This document shows positions 19,573 through 27,698 of a stretch of DNA of 64,000 nucleotides, one piece after another. Under the pieces are notes generated by a model that was given only the letters and a program-made list of their open reading frames with translations, made no database searches and was not told where the DNA came from. Every line of letters starts with the position of its first letter. Within the stretch, counting starts at the first letter, position 1. A program made the position numbers and the translations under genes. This DNA comes from Catenovulum agarivorans YM01. Lineage in GTDB: Bacteria; Pseudomonadota; Gammaproteobacteria; Enterobacterales; Alteromonadaceae. The stretch is from the NCBI RefSeq assembly GCF_000281085.1, contig NZ_JH767522.1:229918-293917 (forward strand), in the 5' to 3' direction.

Positions 19573-20055
19573 ACCACTACTCTCATCTTGAAGAATTTGG
19601 TCGATGACTATGCAAGTACATAGTATAGATACAATATCTTCACCTTCAGCAATATCAACTCCGTAGCTGTCGGTCCATCCCCAAAAATCTTTGCTAATTG
19701 TTGCAACTACTTTGCCCTCGCGAACAAATTTAAATTCGTGCTGCCAGAACGAACCTTCAATACTGTAATCATTTGGCCCTGGCACATCTAATGAAAATTT
19801 TTGTTTAAACCAAGACCACTCTTTAACAATTTCAGCAAATTGTTCGCCGTCGATAAATATCTGATATCTAGGTTTAAGTGATAGTAGTTTTTGCGCGATG
19901 AATGCTAGTTCATTTCTGTCAGCATCTTGAAAAGATAGTTTGTCGCCGAAACTAAAAGCTTTTCCATCAACATAAAAAGCAGGGTTGCCCGCTTCATCGG
20001 TAATTGAAAAGTCATTTCCCCAAGACCAAAATTTTTCTTTTATTCGATAAATCAT
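19558..20055 (-). CDS. LURP-one-related / tubby-like fold protein
   Basis: This 165-residue cytoplasmic protein has the LURP-one pattern. It begins MIYRIKEKFWSWGNDFSITD, then AFYVDGKAFSFGDKLSFQD, a KPRYQIF strand, a central beta region and a hydrophobic C-terminal helix (IVSILCTCIVIDQIL). LURP-one proteins have a phospholipid scramblase/tubby-like beta-barrel fold, and their bacterial role is unknown. The AGAGGAATT sequence before the ATG supports the start. A decayed paralogue fragment lies at about 23435-23575. Convergent with purC, the two genes are 26 bases apart. Confidence 0.82.
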   Translation of the reverse strand: MIYRIKEKFWSWGNDFSITDEAGNPAFYVDGKAFSFGDKLSFQDADRNELAFIAQKLLSLKPRYQIFIDGEQFAEIVKEWSWFKQKFSLDVPGPNDYSIEGSFWQHEFKFVREGKVVATISKDFWGWTDSYGVDIAEGEDIVSILCTCIVIDQILQDESSGVAAS

Positions 20056-20278
20056 AATTCCTCTGATTGTTTGTTTTTGTTCCTTATTTAAAGCTTATAT
20101 GCAGACGACAAACAAAAACAAGCAGCAATCTAACTTAGCTCCGAAAAAACTCACAAAATTTTAAATATTTTTATACATCCCCTTTGATAAATAATACTAC
20201 TATAGTATGTTATAAATACTTTTAGAAAAAGCTTTGCAACTAAATTGCTTTCACTCACACACAAAATTTGGAGGCTTT

Positions 20279-21694
20279 ATGCTCTCAGCACGCAGTAAAA
20301 TATTAGGTTTAGCTTGTGGATTATTATCATTAGCAAGCTGGCAATCATATGCAATAGACAGCGGCGTTTATACAATAGCTTCAAAACACACAGGGCAGTT
20401 AGTAGAAGTAGGTGGCGCAAATGCAAGCGACGGCGCAAATATCAATCAATGGCCAAGCAATGGTCACAACACGCAAAAATGGTTAATTACCCCAACTGAC
20501 GACGGCTATTACTCACTGATCAACTTAAGCAGTGGTAAAGCAATGGAAGTGTACAACTTTGATACCGAAAACGGCGGTAACATCACGCAATGGGAATACT
20601 GGGGCGGCGATACGCAAAAGTGGCAAGTTAACGACCTTGGCAATGGCGAATATTATTTAATTAACAAACACAGTGGTAAAGCACTCGATTTATTAGGTTT
20701 TGATACTGCTAACGGCGCAAATATCGGCCAGTGGTCTTACTCAGGTAACAATGCACAGCGTTGGGCTTTCACTAAAGTTGCTAATATTGAAAGCGCACCT
20801 TGGGATCCATCTACTACTAATGGTGCTGCCAACCATTGGGCGCTAAGCGGAAATTTAGTAACCCATGATCCAACCATAGGTTACGAAAATGGTACTTGGT
20901 GGATTTTCCAAACAGGCCCAGGTATTTATGGTAAATGGTCATCAGACGGTGTGAACTGGAATGGCGCTGCAGCTATTTTCCCGAACGGCTTAAGTTGGTG
21001 GCAACAATACGTACCAGAGCATGATGGTATGGATATTTGGGCGCCTGAGTTAAAACATTACAATGGTCGTGCTTATTTATACTATTCAGTTTCTACCTTT
21101 GGTTCACGCGTTTCAGCTATTGGTTTAGCTTCAGCTTCTAGTGTTGCAGCAGGCGATTGGCAAGACGAAGGTGTAGTGGTAAATACTACTAACAGCAACA
21201 ATTACAACGCAATTGACCCTGATTTAGTATTAGATAAAAACGGCGCACCTTGGTTAGTATTTGGTTCGTGGAACTCAGGTATTAAATTAAAACGCATCAA
21301 TCCAATTGCTATGAAACCATATGGCTCGTTATATTCGTTAGCTAGCCGCTCAGGTGGTATTGAAGCACCTACGGTAATTTATCGCCAAGGTTACTACTAC
21401 TTATTTGTGTCAATTGGCAAATGTTGTGCCGGTGTAGACAGCACTTATCAAATCGCTTACGGACGTGCAACTGACATTCGTGGTCCATACTTAGATAAAA
21501 ATGGTGTGGATATGATGAACAGCGGTGGCTCTATTTTAGACGCAGGTAACAATGTTTGGGTTGGTCCAGGTGGACAAGATATCTTAAACACTGACGTAAT
21601 TGTTCGTCACGCTTACGATGCAAATGACAATGGCACTCCTAAGTTATTAATCAGCACTTTGAACTGGGATTCAAACGGCTGGCCGCGTTACTAG
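20279..21694 (+). CDS. Secreted GH43 endo-arabinanase-like enzyme with ricin lectin domain
   Basis: This 471-residue protein starts at the ATG at 20279, preceded by GGAGG, in preference to an upstream in-frame ATG. A signal peptide (about 1-25, ending SYA) is followed by a ricin-type beta-trefoil lectin/CBM13 domain (about 27-165) with repeated HSGKA and QKW/QRW motifs. The catalytic five-bladed GH43 domain (about 185-471) has base Asp in THDPT, pKa-modulating Asp in AIDPD and acid Glu in GGIEAPT, with WAPELKHYNGRAYLYYS and the end LNWDSNGWP typical of endo-1,5-alpha-L-arabinanases. GPGG replaces the usual GPGH, which may alter the metal site. The expected role is extracellular cleavage of arabinan. 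A strong terminator follows. Confidence 0.88.
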   Translation: MLSARSKILGLACGLLSLASWQSYAIDSGVYTIASKHTGQLVEVGGANASDGANINQWPSNGHNTQKWLITPTDDGYYSLINLSSGKAMEVYNFDTENGGNITQWEYWGGDTQKWQVNDLGNGEYYLINKHSGKALDLLGFDTANGANIGQWSYSGNNAQRWAFTKVANIESAPWDPSTTNGAANHWALSGNLVTHDPTIGYENGTWWIFQTGPGIYGKWSSDGVNWNGAAAIFPNGLSWWQQYVPEHDGMDIWAPELKHYNGRAYLYYSVSTFGSRVSAIGLASASSVAAGDWQDEGVVVNTTNSNNYNAIDPDLVLDKNGAPWLVFGSWNSGIKLKRINPIAMKPYGSLYSLASRSGGIEAPTVIYRQGYYYLFVSIGKCCAGVDSTYQIAYGRATDIRGPYLDKNGVDMMNSGGSILDAGNNVWVGPGGQDILNTDVIVRHAYDANDNGTPKLLISTLNWDSNGWPRY

Positions 21695-21717
21695 CTTGTT
21701 GTTAGACGCAATTTTAT

Positions 21718-21740
21718 GGGCGCTTTATGCGCCCTTTTTT
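21718..21740 (+). terminator. Intrinsic terminator after the GH43 gene
   Basis: GGGCGC (21718-21723) and GCGCCC (21729-21734) form a 6-bp GC stem with a TTTAT loop, followed by six T residues. This is a classical rho-independent terminator 24 bases after the stop, separating the GH43 gene from convergent hipA. Confidence 0.88.
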
Positions 21741-21755
21741 GTATTCACTCTAGAG

Positions 21756-23009
21756 TTAGTTGAGCTTACTCACCATTTCTTTGATAACCAAATAGATAAT
21801 TTCACGCAGCATTTTTAACTCGCCAGCTTTATACGATGCTGGAATGGTGCTATCGACTTCTACCTGTTTATATAACGTAATAGCCTCTGATTCGATTTTG
21901 TTTAACTGGTTCGTGATTTCTCTCTGCGCAACTGTTCTATGTATACCCAGCGATTTTGCGGTAACAATTAAATCGTCTTGAGTAACATCCGCTAAATACA
22001 GTTTGCCATTGAGTATTTGTGATAACACTGAGTCAACTGGTTGCCCATCTGAATAGATAGCGGTAGAGACTAAATCATACATTGGAGCTACTGTTACTCC
22101 AGTGTGATTATAAAATACTGAAATGTTCTTTAGATGTGCATCGGTATTACCAACCAAGGTATTAAAAATAATCCAGCGAAATATTGTTATTCTAGCTAGC
22201 GCAGACGCACGACAAGCTTGCGCGACCTGATTTAACCGCTCAATAGAACTTTCTCGATACTTATATGTATGGCTCAATCCAAGTAATTGACACGCATCTA
22301 AAGTGTGTATACGCCCTTGATCATCCCTATCAAATCTTTTAACTATGTACGCTGGTTGTGGGAAATAACACACTGAAACATCAGGTGTTGTTAGTCCTAA
22401 TTTTCGTGCCAAACACATTACAAACCATTCGTTGCGCACTGTTTGCCAGTATAAATCTGGCTTTGAATGCTGTGGCTTAAGTATATGGGTAGAAATCGCG
22501 TTGTTTATTGGTTCAAAAATATTGCCATTGTTATCCAATGTCACCAACATTTTGTGTTGAGCTCCTGCCAATGACATACGTTTAGCATCACGTCCATTTA
22601 ATGGAATATCCGGCAATAGACTAATTCTTTGGTTTATTTGTTGCTCGGTTAACGGTCGCAACTCAGCTTGTAGCGAGTTTAAATCTAAGTTGGTTAAGGT
22701 GATAGCCCCTGCAGATTCGGCACCAGCAGCTTCCAATAAACCAAATGCATCAGATATAGTTACCTTGGTGTCTTGCGCTAATAATTCTCTAGCCCCCTCT
22801 TCTGGTAATAGATTGTCAAAAAACCATTGAATCGGCCTATTTGTTGCGCCATCTATCTGAATTTGTTGACTAAGTGGAATATCGGGTGATAACGGATAAT
22901 TGTCCTGAGTATTCAGCCAAAACTCTGTATATTTAAATTGCCAAATATTGTTCAGCTCAGATAAAATACCGATAAAATTTAAGTTAATGTAAACCTTTAA
23001 TGTCCTCAT
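21756..23009 (-). CDS. hipA: HipA-family serine/threonine kinase toxin
   Basis: This 417-residue protein has a HipA N-terminal domain (about 1-110, including FFDNLLPEEGARELL) and a kinase domain with an ATP-binding loop (SLAGAQHKM, about 145-153), a conserved KRFDR segment, the catalytic loop NTDAHLKN (about 292-299) and a DFG-like YDLV. HipA kinases phosphorylate glutamyl-tRNA synthetase or related targets and induce growth arrest unless bound by HipB. The start codon overlaps the hipB stop by four bases, so the pair is translationally coupled. All key residues appear present. Whether its target is GltX is inference. Confidence 0.92.
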   Translation of the reverse strand: MRTLKVYINLNFIGILSELNNIWQFKYTEFWLNTQDNYPLSPDIPLSQQIQIDGATNRPIQWFFDNLLPEEGARELLAQDTKVTISDAFGLLEAAGAESAGAITLTNLDLNSLQAELRPLTEQQINQRISLLPDIPLNGRDAKRMSLAGAQHKMLVTLDNNGNIFEPINNAISTHILKPQHSKPDLYWQTVRNEWFVMCLARKLGLTTPDVSVCYFPQPAYIVKRFDRDDQGRIHTLDACQLLGLSHTYKYRESSIERLNQVAQACRASALARITIFRWIIFNTLVGNTDAHLKNISVFYNHTGVTVAPMYDLVSTAIYSDGQPVDSVLSQILNGKLYLADVTQDDLIVTAKSLGIHRTVAQREITNQLNKIESEAITLYKQVEVDSTIPASYKAGELKMLREIIYLVIKEMVSKLN

Positions 23010-23269
23010 CCATCAACCTTATTTAGCATGGCCTTGATAGCTGATTCGTCAACGCCGTCAGGCAAGTCTAATTGCACTTGAATACCAAGCGAGTGTAATA
23101 AATTTAACACTCGAGCAATTTCACAAGACGGTTTGCCATTTTCGACACTGCTCGCAAAATTAACTCCGTTGCCAGATAACAAACTAACGGTTTTTTGATC
23201 GAGCCTTTGTTGCTTTCTAACTGCTTTAGCAACTAAACCAATTGATTTAACAGATTGCACCTTAATCAT
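23006..23269 (-). CDS. hipB: HipB-family antitoxin/repressor (Xre HTH)
   Basis: This 87-residue HTH protein carries an Xre-type domain: SIGLVAKAVRKQQRLDQKTVSLLSG, with a recognition helix region NGVNFASSVENGK and the ALR-type C-terminal HSLGIQVQLDLPDG. I choose the ATG at 23269 because AAGGTG lies five bases upstream; a GTG at 23275 would overlap that site. HipB neutralises HipA and represses the operon by binding palindromes. Three related palindromes lie upstream at 23284-23400. Confidence 0.9.
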   Translation of the reverse strand: MIKVQSVKSIGLVAKAVRKQQRLDQKTVSLLSGNGVNFASSVENGKPSCEIARVLNLLHSLGIQVQLDLPDGVDESAIKAMLNKVDG

Positions 23270-23283
23270 ACGCACCTTTATTT

Positions 23284-23400
23284 TTCACGCTATCGCGTAA
23301 AGACTAGCACAAAATGGTAATTTTAAAAGGCATTAACGCGAACGCGTGAAAAACAAAAGGGAGCGTATAATCTCGATAGAAATACACGCGAACGTGTGAA
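23284..23400 (-). promoter_or_regulatory. Three phased palindromic operators upstream of hipBA
   Basis: Three copies of ACGC-N4-GYGT with TTC/GAA-like flanks occur. They are centred at 23292.5 (ACGCTATCGCGT), 23341.5 (ACGCGAACGCGT) and 23391.5 (ACGCGAACGTGT). The centres are 49 and 50 bases apart, close to whole turns of DNA. The consensus is roughly TTCACGC-N4-GCGTGAA. Their place just upstream of hipB and their regular spacing point to cooperative autoregulation. The sequence differs from the E. coli HipB operator (TATCC-N8-GGATA). Confidence 0.72.
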
Positions 23401-23434
23401 TGGGGGGGAATGTCGAAATTTATATTTAGCTAGT

Positions 23435-23575
23435 TTGAGCGACAGTAGTTTCTGCGAAATGAATGCCAGTTCATTTTTATCTGCATCTTGAAAAGATAAT
23501 TCATAAATTTTCTTTATTATTGATGGAATTTGTTTTCTGTTTCATCCCCATACGGCAAGACCTTTTGCTGTATAA
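23435..23575 (-). pseudogene. LURP-one gene fragment (decayed paralogue)
   Basis: Minus-strand bases about 23436-23505 encode LSFQDADKNELAFISQKLLSLK, which nearly matches residues 41-62 of the intact LURP-one protein at 19558-20055. The DNA matches too, for example GCATCTTGAAAAGATA on the plus strand. Upstream (to about 23575) a weaker match to the preceding YVDGKAFSFGD stretch is in another frame, so the piece is frameshifted and has lost both ends. No start codon or ribosome site was found. It lies between hipBA and the COQ7-like gene. Confidence 0.72.
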
Positions 23576-23592
23576 GAACACACTTCCGATAA

Positions 23593-24054
23593 TCAACTAA
23601 CTAGCCTTGCTGTCATACCAAAATACTTAGCTTTCTCTGCAGCTAGACTTTGATGCTCTCTTTCGTCTTCAAGAATTTTTGAAACCTCGTTTGCAAGCTC
23701 TGGACGTATAGGCATTAGCGTTTGAATAGACAGAGTCATCTCTTTATCAACAATAGATTCAATTGTCGAAGTACTAACCCTAATGGCATTTCGTCCTAAT
23801 ATACCAACCACCAAACCGTATAAAATTCCAGTGCCACACCAGAGCGTTGGAAACAAAACAGATGAAAATTTTCTTTGCGCTATGTACTGCCCAAATATTT
23901 TATAATGCTCGACCTCATGACGATGCATTTCATCAAGTTCAGGGATAATGTCTTGATAAAGTAGTTTGGCAACAAGCCTATGTCCATAATAAACCCCAGT
24001 AGCGCCTTTTTCACAGGCATGCATTATTTTTAATTGTTTGTCGATTTCATCCAC
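23593..24054 (-). CDS. COQ7-like (demethoxyubiquinone hydroxylase family) di-iron protein
   Basis: This 153-residue protein is short for the family (about 170-220). Helical ferritin-like motifs are visible: ACEKGATGVYYGH (first Glu helix), EMHRHEVEH (ExxH-type), a hydrophobic helix pair GTGILYGLVVGILGRNA, ESIVDKEM and EDEREHQ at the C-terminus (second ExxH). These match the COQ7/UbiM-like di-iron fold that hydroxylates ubiquinone precursors at the membrane. The third motif has E but lacks the usual downstream His-Tyr, so activity is uncertain. It is not in an operon with other ubi genes. Confidence 0.68.
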   Translation of the reverse strand: MDEIDKQLKIMHACEKGATGVYYGHRLVAKLLYQDIIPELDEMHRHEVEHYKIFGQYIAQRKFSSVLFPTLWCGTGILYGLVVGILGRNAIRVSTSTIESIVDKEMTLSIQTLMPIRPELANEVSKILEDEREHQSLAAEKAKYFGMTARLVS

Positions 24055-24133
24055 TAACCCTGACCCCTAATCTTACTTCCATTAAACACACGCTAGCGAA
24101 TTCGAATCGAATCCAACTTACAGATACATTTTC

Positions 24134-25534
24134 TTAATCCACCTTAACCAACTGCAACACCTTATTGTCACTACCCTCTCTTACCGCGATAAATATCTCA
24201 CCTGCTGGTGATACGGCAACATCGCGAATGCGGCCTTGGTCTTTAACCAATAGCTCGTCGCTAATTACTTGCTGGTCTTTGACCACTAAACGGCGTAATT
24301 CTTGTTTTGCAAGTGATGCTAATAACAGGTTATTTTGCCATTTTGCGAAGGTTTTACCTCGGTAGAATTCCATACCTGCAGTGGCGATGGATGGTACGTA
24401 ATAATGTTTAGGTTGTTGCATACCCTCTTGATGGGTTTTATCTGAGATAGGTTGGCCGTTGTAGTTTATGCCATAGGTAATTACCGGCCAGCCGTAGTTT
24501 AAGCTTGGCTCTATTAGGTTAATTTCATCACCACCGCGCGGGCCGTGTTCGCTTTCCCAAATTTCATTGGTTACTGGGTGTAAAGCTAAACCTTGTGGAT
24601 TTCTGTGACCATAACTCCAAATAGTTTGCAATGCGTCTTTAGTGTTGATAAATGGGTTGTCGCTAGGAATTTTACCGTCTTCAGTTAAGCGGTGAATTTT
24701 ACCATTGGCTTTAGATAAATCTTGCGCCATGTGCATACGGCCGCGATCACCTATTGAGAAGTATACATAACCGTCGCGAATAACAATGCGCGAACCAAAG
24801 TGAGCGCCCGATGCTATGTGTAAATCATGTGGTGCACGGTAAATAACTTGTTGATTCACCCATTTGTTGTTGATGATTTGTCCACGCACCAGTGTAGTCA
24901 TGCCAGCGTTTTTACCGTCTTGTTTTGCGCCTGTGTTTTCAGCAAAAGTTAGGTAAATCCACAGTTTTTTCGGATATTCTGGATGCACCAATACATCTAA
25001 CAAACCACCTTGGCCGTTCAACCAAATTTTCGGTGTATCGGCTATTTTGTATTTTTCACCTGTGCTTTTTAACAACCAGACATCACCAGCTTTTTCGGTA
25101 ATTAAACTGTCGCCATTTGGCAAGAAGCTCAAGCCCCATATTTCTTCGTCAAACTCACCGACTGTTTTCAGCGAATAAGCATAATCTTGGCTTTGCAATA
25201 CCTCACCTTTTTGGGTTACTTGTTGTGGTTGTTGATTACCTTTTTGCTCTTGAATGTATATAGCTAAACCTTGAATCAATTCATCGGATAAAGCGTGTTT
25301 CCACGCCGGCATACCCATTTGTGGATTACCGTCGCTAATACTTTTGGCGATATCAGTTGCTGAGCTGCCGCCTTTCCATTCGTCATCAATTAAACTGGGG
25401 CCCATGCCACCTTGTAGTTGTTTGCCATGACAACTGGCACAGTTTTCTGCATATACATCTTCCACAGAAGTTGGTTTAGCTGTACACGCAGCTGAAAATG
25501 CAGCAACTGTAAGGGCGATTAACTTTAATTTCAT
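24134..25534 (-). CDS. PQQ-type aldose dehydrogenase with cytochrome c domain
   Basis: This 466-residue exported protein begins with a signal peptide containing AFSAAC, possibly a lipobox (Cys17). A small cytochrome c domain follows (about 25-95) with heme motif CASCH and a likely distal Met in MGMPAW. The rest (about 110-466) is a glucose/sorbosone dehydrogenase beta-propeller with GHRNPQGLALHP, WESEHGPRGGDEINL and NYGWPVITYG, as in YliI/soluble aldose sugar dehydrogenases that use PQQ. It should oxidise sugars in the periplasm and pass electrons to its own heme and the respiratory chain. AGGAG lies six bases before the ATG. It follows the TonB receptor gene by nine bases, so they form one transcription unit. 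Confidence 0.9.
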   Translation of the reverse strand: MKLKLIALTVAAFSAACTAKPTSVEDVYAENCASCHGKQLQGGMGPSLIDDEWKGGSSATDIAKSISDGNPQMGMPAWKHALSDELIQGLAIYIQEQKGNQQPQQVTQKGEVLQSQDYAYSLKTVGEFDEEIWGLSFLPNGDSLITEKAGDVWLLKSTGEKYKIADTPKIWLNGQGGLLDVLVHPEYPKKLWIYLTFAENTGAKQDGKNAGMTTLVRGQIINNKWVNQQVIYRAPHDLHIASGAHFGSRIVIRDGYVYFSIGDRGRMHMAQDLSKANGKIHRLTEDGKIPSDNPFINTKDALQTIWSYGHRNPQGLALHPVTNEIWESEHGPRGGDEINLIEPSLNYGWPVITYGINYNGQPISDKTHQEGMQQPKHYYVPSIATAGMEFYRGKTFAKWQNNLLLASLAKQELRRLVVKDQQVISDELLVKDQGRIRDVAVSPAGEIFIAVREGSDNKVLQLVKVD

Positions 25535-25543
25535 GGGGTTCTC

Positions 25544-27583
25544 CTAATATTGATAACTCACCTGAGCAAATACCCTACTCGGCTGCCCAACAAAATACCT
25601 ATCATTACCAAAGGCAAAATCAGCACGCTCGGCATAAGCTTTATCAGTAATATTCAACCATTGCACTGCCAAATGCCAATTGTCGGCCACAGCAAAACTC
25701 GCACGGATATTATGTAACAAATGGCCAGCATAACTATGCTGATTTTCAGCATCCGCGTAATAGTCTGACATATAAACAGACTCGAATTCCAAGTTAATTC
25801 TATCTGCCCAAGTATAGGCCAATTGTTGGCTAGCGATCAGCCTAGGTGCTGTATCTATATCATTGCCAGCAAATTGTTTTTTATATTTATGCCTAGCCCA
25901 AATAGCTTGCAGTGAATACTGCCAATTAGAGCTAAGTTGGTAGGCAAAATTAGCCTCTAAACCTGAATGTTGCGTGCGCTCGTCATTTACATACAAACGC
26001 TGTGAATTCTGCGCTATCACATTGTGTTTATGCATATTAAACACAACTGCAGTTAGCTTAAGCTTATCGGTTAAATACTCAATACCCAGCTGAGTATTGT
26101 AGGCAGTTTCGGCTTCAATCGCTTGTTGTTCGGCATTTTGTAAACGGTACAACTCCATAATATGCGGTGCACGGTAGGCTTTATCAAACTTAACATGTGC
26201 GCTGGTTTGTGCATTAAACTGCCATACAGGCATTAAACTAAAACTCACATCGGCAAAATTGTCATCGCGACTGGCAGGGCGATAATAACGACAAGGTGCC
26301 ATGCCACATGGTTCACCGTTTTGTTGGTTATTGCCATCATCCAAGTAGTTAGTATATTGATAATTTATTTGTTCAAAACGAATGGCATTTTGCCAATAAA
26401 AATTATCCGACCAAATCCAACTCCAATCGGCCGCTAACGACAGTGTTTGCATATCCACGGCAAAATCATACTGCTGTCCCTGTGGCAAAATTGAGTTTAA
26501 AAATGCTGAGCTAGTTTCCGTCGGCCAAGGCTGGTACTGTTTAACTTCGCCTTGGGTGCTTTCTAACTGACTAGAAAAATCTATATGGTGATTACCCAAC
26601 TCCACCAGCCAATGGCCTATTACACCTAAACTTGTGTGCTGATTATTTTCAATTGGTGTACCCGGCAAATAATGCATTAAGAAGTCCATTTTATTGTTGC
26701 GTAGATAAGGGGATAGTTTAACCAAGCTGCCATCCGCTAACTGAGTTTGCGCGTGCATAGTTAAACGCTGACTTTGTGCTTTGCGATAGGCATTGTCTAA
26801 ACTATTTTGTTGGCTAAGTTCTCTGTTTAAATAAGCTTTGTCACCCGCTTGAATATAACCAGCAGTGATTTGATCTAAATCTTGCACTGATAAACTTGTA
26901 TCTAACTGCCAATCACCTAACTGGCCTTGGTGTTTGGCCAGCAATTTATACTGTTGATAACCCGAATTCTGTTGGTAGCCATTAGTATCCACCCAATCAC
27001 CAGCAAATAAAAAATCACCAATATTCGATGCTTGATTGTGCTTAATTTGTAATTTGGTTAGCTGATTTGCCCCCAAACCGAGTTTTACTTGATTAGCTTG
27101 CTCAAACGGCCTAGGCGTAACCACATTAATCATGCTGTGAATCGCATTACTACCGTATCTTGCTGAATTCGCGCCGTTAACCACTTCTATAGTGCTTGCC
27201 AGCTCAAAAGCAGAGTCAAATAACTGGTTAACATTACAAAAACCACTGGCGCGCAGTGGAATGCCATCTTCAAGCGTTAAAAACTCACCACATGCGCCCG
27301 CGCCAGTAAATACAGGTGAGCGCATAGCCAATAAGGATTCTTGACCATTTCCTCGGCTTAACCAAGTTCCAGCTGTGCGTGACAATACTTGGTTTAAATG
27401 TTGTGCTTGTAAAAGCTCTAAGGACTGTGAGCCAATTTGCTGATAATCCGCCAATTGCATAATCGACGCATTACTTTTTGATGAAATAACCTGAATGCGT
27501 TCAATTGGTTTTTCTGTAGTTTTAGCTGTGACTTGCTGACATAAGAGCAAACAAATTAAACAAGTTCTAAATATATTGAGCAT
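25544..27583 (-). CDS. TonB-dependent outer-membrane receptor
   Basis: This 679-residue protein starts with a signal peptide (MLNIFRTCLICLLLCQQVTA). The start used is the ATG at 27583; a TTG two codons upstream is possible. A plug domain follows (about 25-160) with IERIQVISSK as a TonB-box-like region, LSRTAGTWLSRGNGQESLLAMRSP and two cysteines (ACGEF and SGFCN, about 19 residues apart). The 22-stranded barrel ends in VSYQY. It imports an unknown ligand using TonB energy. The dehydrogenase gene follows within nine bases, which makes PQQ or a sugar a plausible ligand (inference). A second Cys pair (CGMAPC) in an extracellular loop is unusual. Confidence 0.9.
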   Translation of the reverse strand: MLNIFRTCLICLLLCQQVTAKTTEKPIERIQVISSKSNASIMQLADYQQIGSQSLELLQAQHLNQVLSRTAGTWLSRGNGQESLLAMRSPVFTGAGACGEFLTLEDGIPLRASGFCNVNQLFDSAFELASTIEVVNGANSARYGSNAIHSMINVVTPRPFEQANQVKLGLGANQLTKLQIKHNQASNIGDFLFAGDWVDTNGYQQNSGYQQYKLLAKHQGQLGDWQLDTSLSVQDLDQITAGYIQAGDKAYLNRELSQQNSLDNAYRKAQSQRLTMHAQTQLADGSLVKLSPYLRNNKMDFLMHYLPGTPIENNQHTSLGVIGHWLVELGNHHIDFSSQLESTQGEVKQYQPWPTETSSAFLNSILPQGQQYDFAVDMQTLSLAADWSWIWSDNFYWQNAIRFEQINYQYTNYLDDGNNQQNGEPCGMAPCRYYRPASRDDNFADVSFSLMPVWQFNAQTSAHVKFDKAYRAPHIMELYRLQNAEQQAIEAETAYNTQLGIEYLTDKLKLTAVVFNMHKHNVIAQNSQRLYVNDERTQHSGLEANFAYQLSSNWQYSLQAIWARHKYKKQFAGNDIDTAPRLIASQQLAYTWADRINLEFESVYMSDYYADAENQHSYAGHLLHNIRASFAVADNWHLAVQWLNITDKAYAERADFAFGNDRYFVGQPSRVFAQVSYQY

Positions 27584-27660
27584 GAACAAAGCGGTTTAGA
27601 AGAATTTGCGACATTCTGCCAGTTAAATGTCGATAAATGAAGGTATGAGCAGTAAGGGAT

Positions 27661-27685
27661 TAAGGCGGAATAACATTCCGCCTTA
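27661..27685 (-). terminator. Strong stem-loop downstream of the second GH43 gene
   Basis: TAAGGCGGAAT (27661-27671) and ATTCCGCCTTA (27675-27685) form a perfect 11-bp stem with a 3-base loop, 14 bases past the stop of the minus-strand GH43 gene. There is no T tract, so it may stabilise the 3' end or work with other factors. Confidence 0.6.
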
Positions 27686-27698
27686 GACAAAACTAAAG

